This document shows positions 62,892-64,000 of a stretch of 64,000 bases of DNA, in pieces. Position 1 is the first letter of the stretch. Every line of letters starts with the position of its first letter. The DNA lies in the NCBI RefSeq assembly GCF_003463065.1, contig NZ_QSCM01000010.1, positions 43,385 through 107,384 on the forward strand. The letters run 5' to 3'. The notes under the pieces are model-generated. The model did not search any database. It was not told the DNA's origin and saw nothing but the letters and a program-made list of their open reading frames with translations. Source of the stretch: Blautia sp. OF03-15BH (GTDB lineage: Bacteria; Bacillota; Clostridia; Lachnospirales; Lachnospiraceae). The position numbers and the translations under genes were made by a program.

Positions 62892-64000
62892 CAAAACATT
62901 TTACTTCTCAGCCGCATGGAATCTGTAAACATCATGCCGTCCATCCCGCAATTAGAGGCACTTGGAGAAGTATTGGGCTTTGAACCAACTGATCTGTTTG
63001 TAAATGGTACTACAGGAGAGAAAAAACAGCATGAGCCGATGAACATTGCTGTAGCCGGTACCGGATATGTTGGTCTGTCCCTTGCTACTCTTCTTGCACA
63101 GCACAACCATGTAACTGCAGTTGATATTATCCCGGAAAAAGTAGAACTCATCAACAACAAGAAATCTCCGATTCAGGATGATTATATTGAGCTGTATCTG
63201 GCAGAAAAGGATCTGGATCTGACCGCAACTCTTGACGGCGAAACTGCTTACAAAGACGCTGATTATGTTGTTATCGCTGCTCCGACCAACTACGACAGCA
63301 AGAAGAATTACTTCGACACTTCCGCAGTTGAGGCTGTCATCGAACTGGTTCTCAAGGTAAACCCGAATGCCATCATGGTCATCAAGTCCACAATCCCGGT
63401 TGGTTATACCGAAAGTGTCAGAAAGAAATACAACACAAAGAACATCATCTTCAGCCCGGAATTCCTGCGTGAGTCCAAGGCTCTGTATGATAATCTGTAT
63501 CCTTCAAGAATCATCGTCTCCACAGATGAATCCGATGAACGTCTGGTTGCTGCTTCTCATACCTTCGCAGAACTTCTGCAGCAGGGAGCGATTAAGGAAG
63601 GTATCGACACTCTGTTCATGGGATTCATCGAGGCAGAAGCTGTCAAGCTGTTTGCAAACACTTATCTTGCTCTTCGTGTATCCTACTTCAACGAGCTGGA
63701 CACTTATGCAGAGATGAAGGGACTGAACACACAGGCGATTATCAACGGTGTTTGTCTTGATCCTCGTATCGGTACACACTACAACAACCCTTCCTTCGGT
63801 TATGGCGGATACTGCCTGCCAAAGGATACCAAGCAGCTCCTTGCAAACTATAACGATGTACCTCAGAATATGATGTCTGCCATCGTTGAGAGTAACAGAA
63901 CAAGAAAGGATTTCATTGCAGATCGTGTTCTGCAGATGGCTGTGCATATTACGCAAGAACTGCGCATCCGTTCCAGAGGAACGGAGCGCCATTCCGCTTC
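62892..64000 (+). pseudogene. second HTH/UDP-glucose 6-dehydrogenase gene, truncated at the 5' end and probably at the 3' end
   Basis: The frame is open from 62892 to the window edge. Its first residues ([18 protein letters not shown]) align with the middle of the HTH of the 54287 gene ([18 protein letters not shown]), so roughly the first 32 codons are missing, replaced by repeat E. The dehydrogenase part, from GTGYVGLS to [14 protein letters not shown], is intact and about 80 percent identical to the paralogue. At about 63942, after VLQMA, similarity stops abruptly and a palindrome CCGTTCC-AGA-GGAACGG appears, so the C-terminal domain seems displaced too. An internal ATG at 62916 could start a short product. 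Confidence 0.75.

Noticed and set aside
54287..64000. Integrated phage or transposon as the carrier of the island
   Set aside because: No integrase, transposase, relaxase or phage structural gene and no tRNA attachment site are present in this part.

Overview
The window looks like a chromosomal segment of a spore-forming, anaerobic Firmicute of the class Clostridia, most probably family Lachnospiraceae. The reasons are a complete spoIIIA operon, spoIVB-spo0A, a gram-positive PolC, the usual Firmicute block from asp23 and nusB to recN, a DUF5688 protein, a GH94 cellobiose phosphorylase, and Clostridia-style NifS/NifU with an Rrf2 regulator. Genus cannot be fixed from the sequence alone.

Layout. 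Positions 1-5860 hold a PHP-family histidinol phosphatase, an iscR-nifS-nifU operon, a SpoVB-like flippase and a secreted choline-binding-type repeat protein. Positions 5880-18650 (minus strand) hold glgA and the conserved chain asp23-nusB-xseA-xseB-ispA-dxs-tlyA-nadK-argR-recN-spoIVB-spo0A. This chain joins isoprenoid supply, DNA repair and sporulation control. Positions 18730-25850 (minus) hold prfC, the eight-gene spoIIIAA-AH operon, and just upstream of it a probable free-standing structured RNA of about 330 nt with a consensus promoter and a strong terminator. Positions 26400-33150 hold carbamate kinase (with a ten-codon upstream ORF), metAA, cls, ligA and rluF. Positions 33160-37340 hold an SH3 membrane protein, tRNA-Arg(CCG), DUF5688, a secreted protein and efp. 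Positions 37480-44870 hold yqeG, alaA, polC and ispG. Positions 44985-53310 hold a secreted acidic protein divergent from a LytTR/GHKL two-component system, then ilvE, folA, and a LacI-type regulator divergent from cellobiose phosphorylase with two matching operator-like sites.

The last 10 kb (54287-64000) is accessory DNA. Two direct-oriented paralogues of an unusual XRE-HTH/UDP-glucose dehydrogenase fusion, the second one damaged, flank about 8 kb. This interval contains a DUF4143 ATPase, a PIN nuclease-like protein that appears fused to an RsiV-type DUF3298 domain, an unrecognised 329-aa protein with a 456-bp gapless duplicate of its 3' end, and an RloA/RloB (AbiL-like) pair. This is a credible small defence island and the best place to look for a new system.

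Non-coding structure is unusually rich. One dispersed palindromic repeat family has at least five copies, one of them forming most of the spo0A mRNA leader and another cutting into the second UDP-glucose dehydrogenase gene. A 141-bp MITE-like element with perfect 14-bp terminal inverted repeats lies upstream of arcC. No transposase, integrase, rRNA or CRISPR array was seen.
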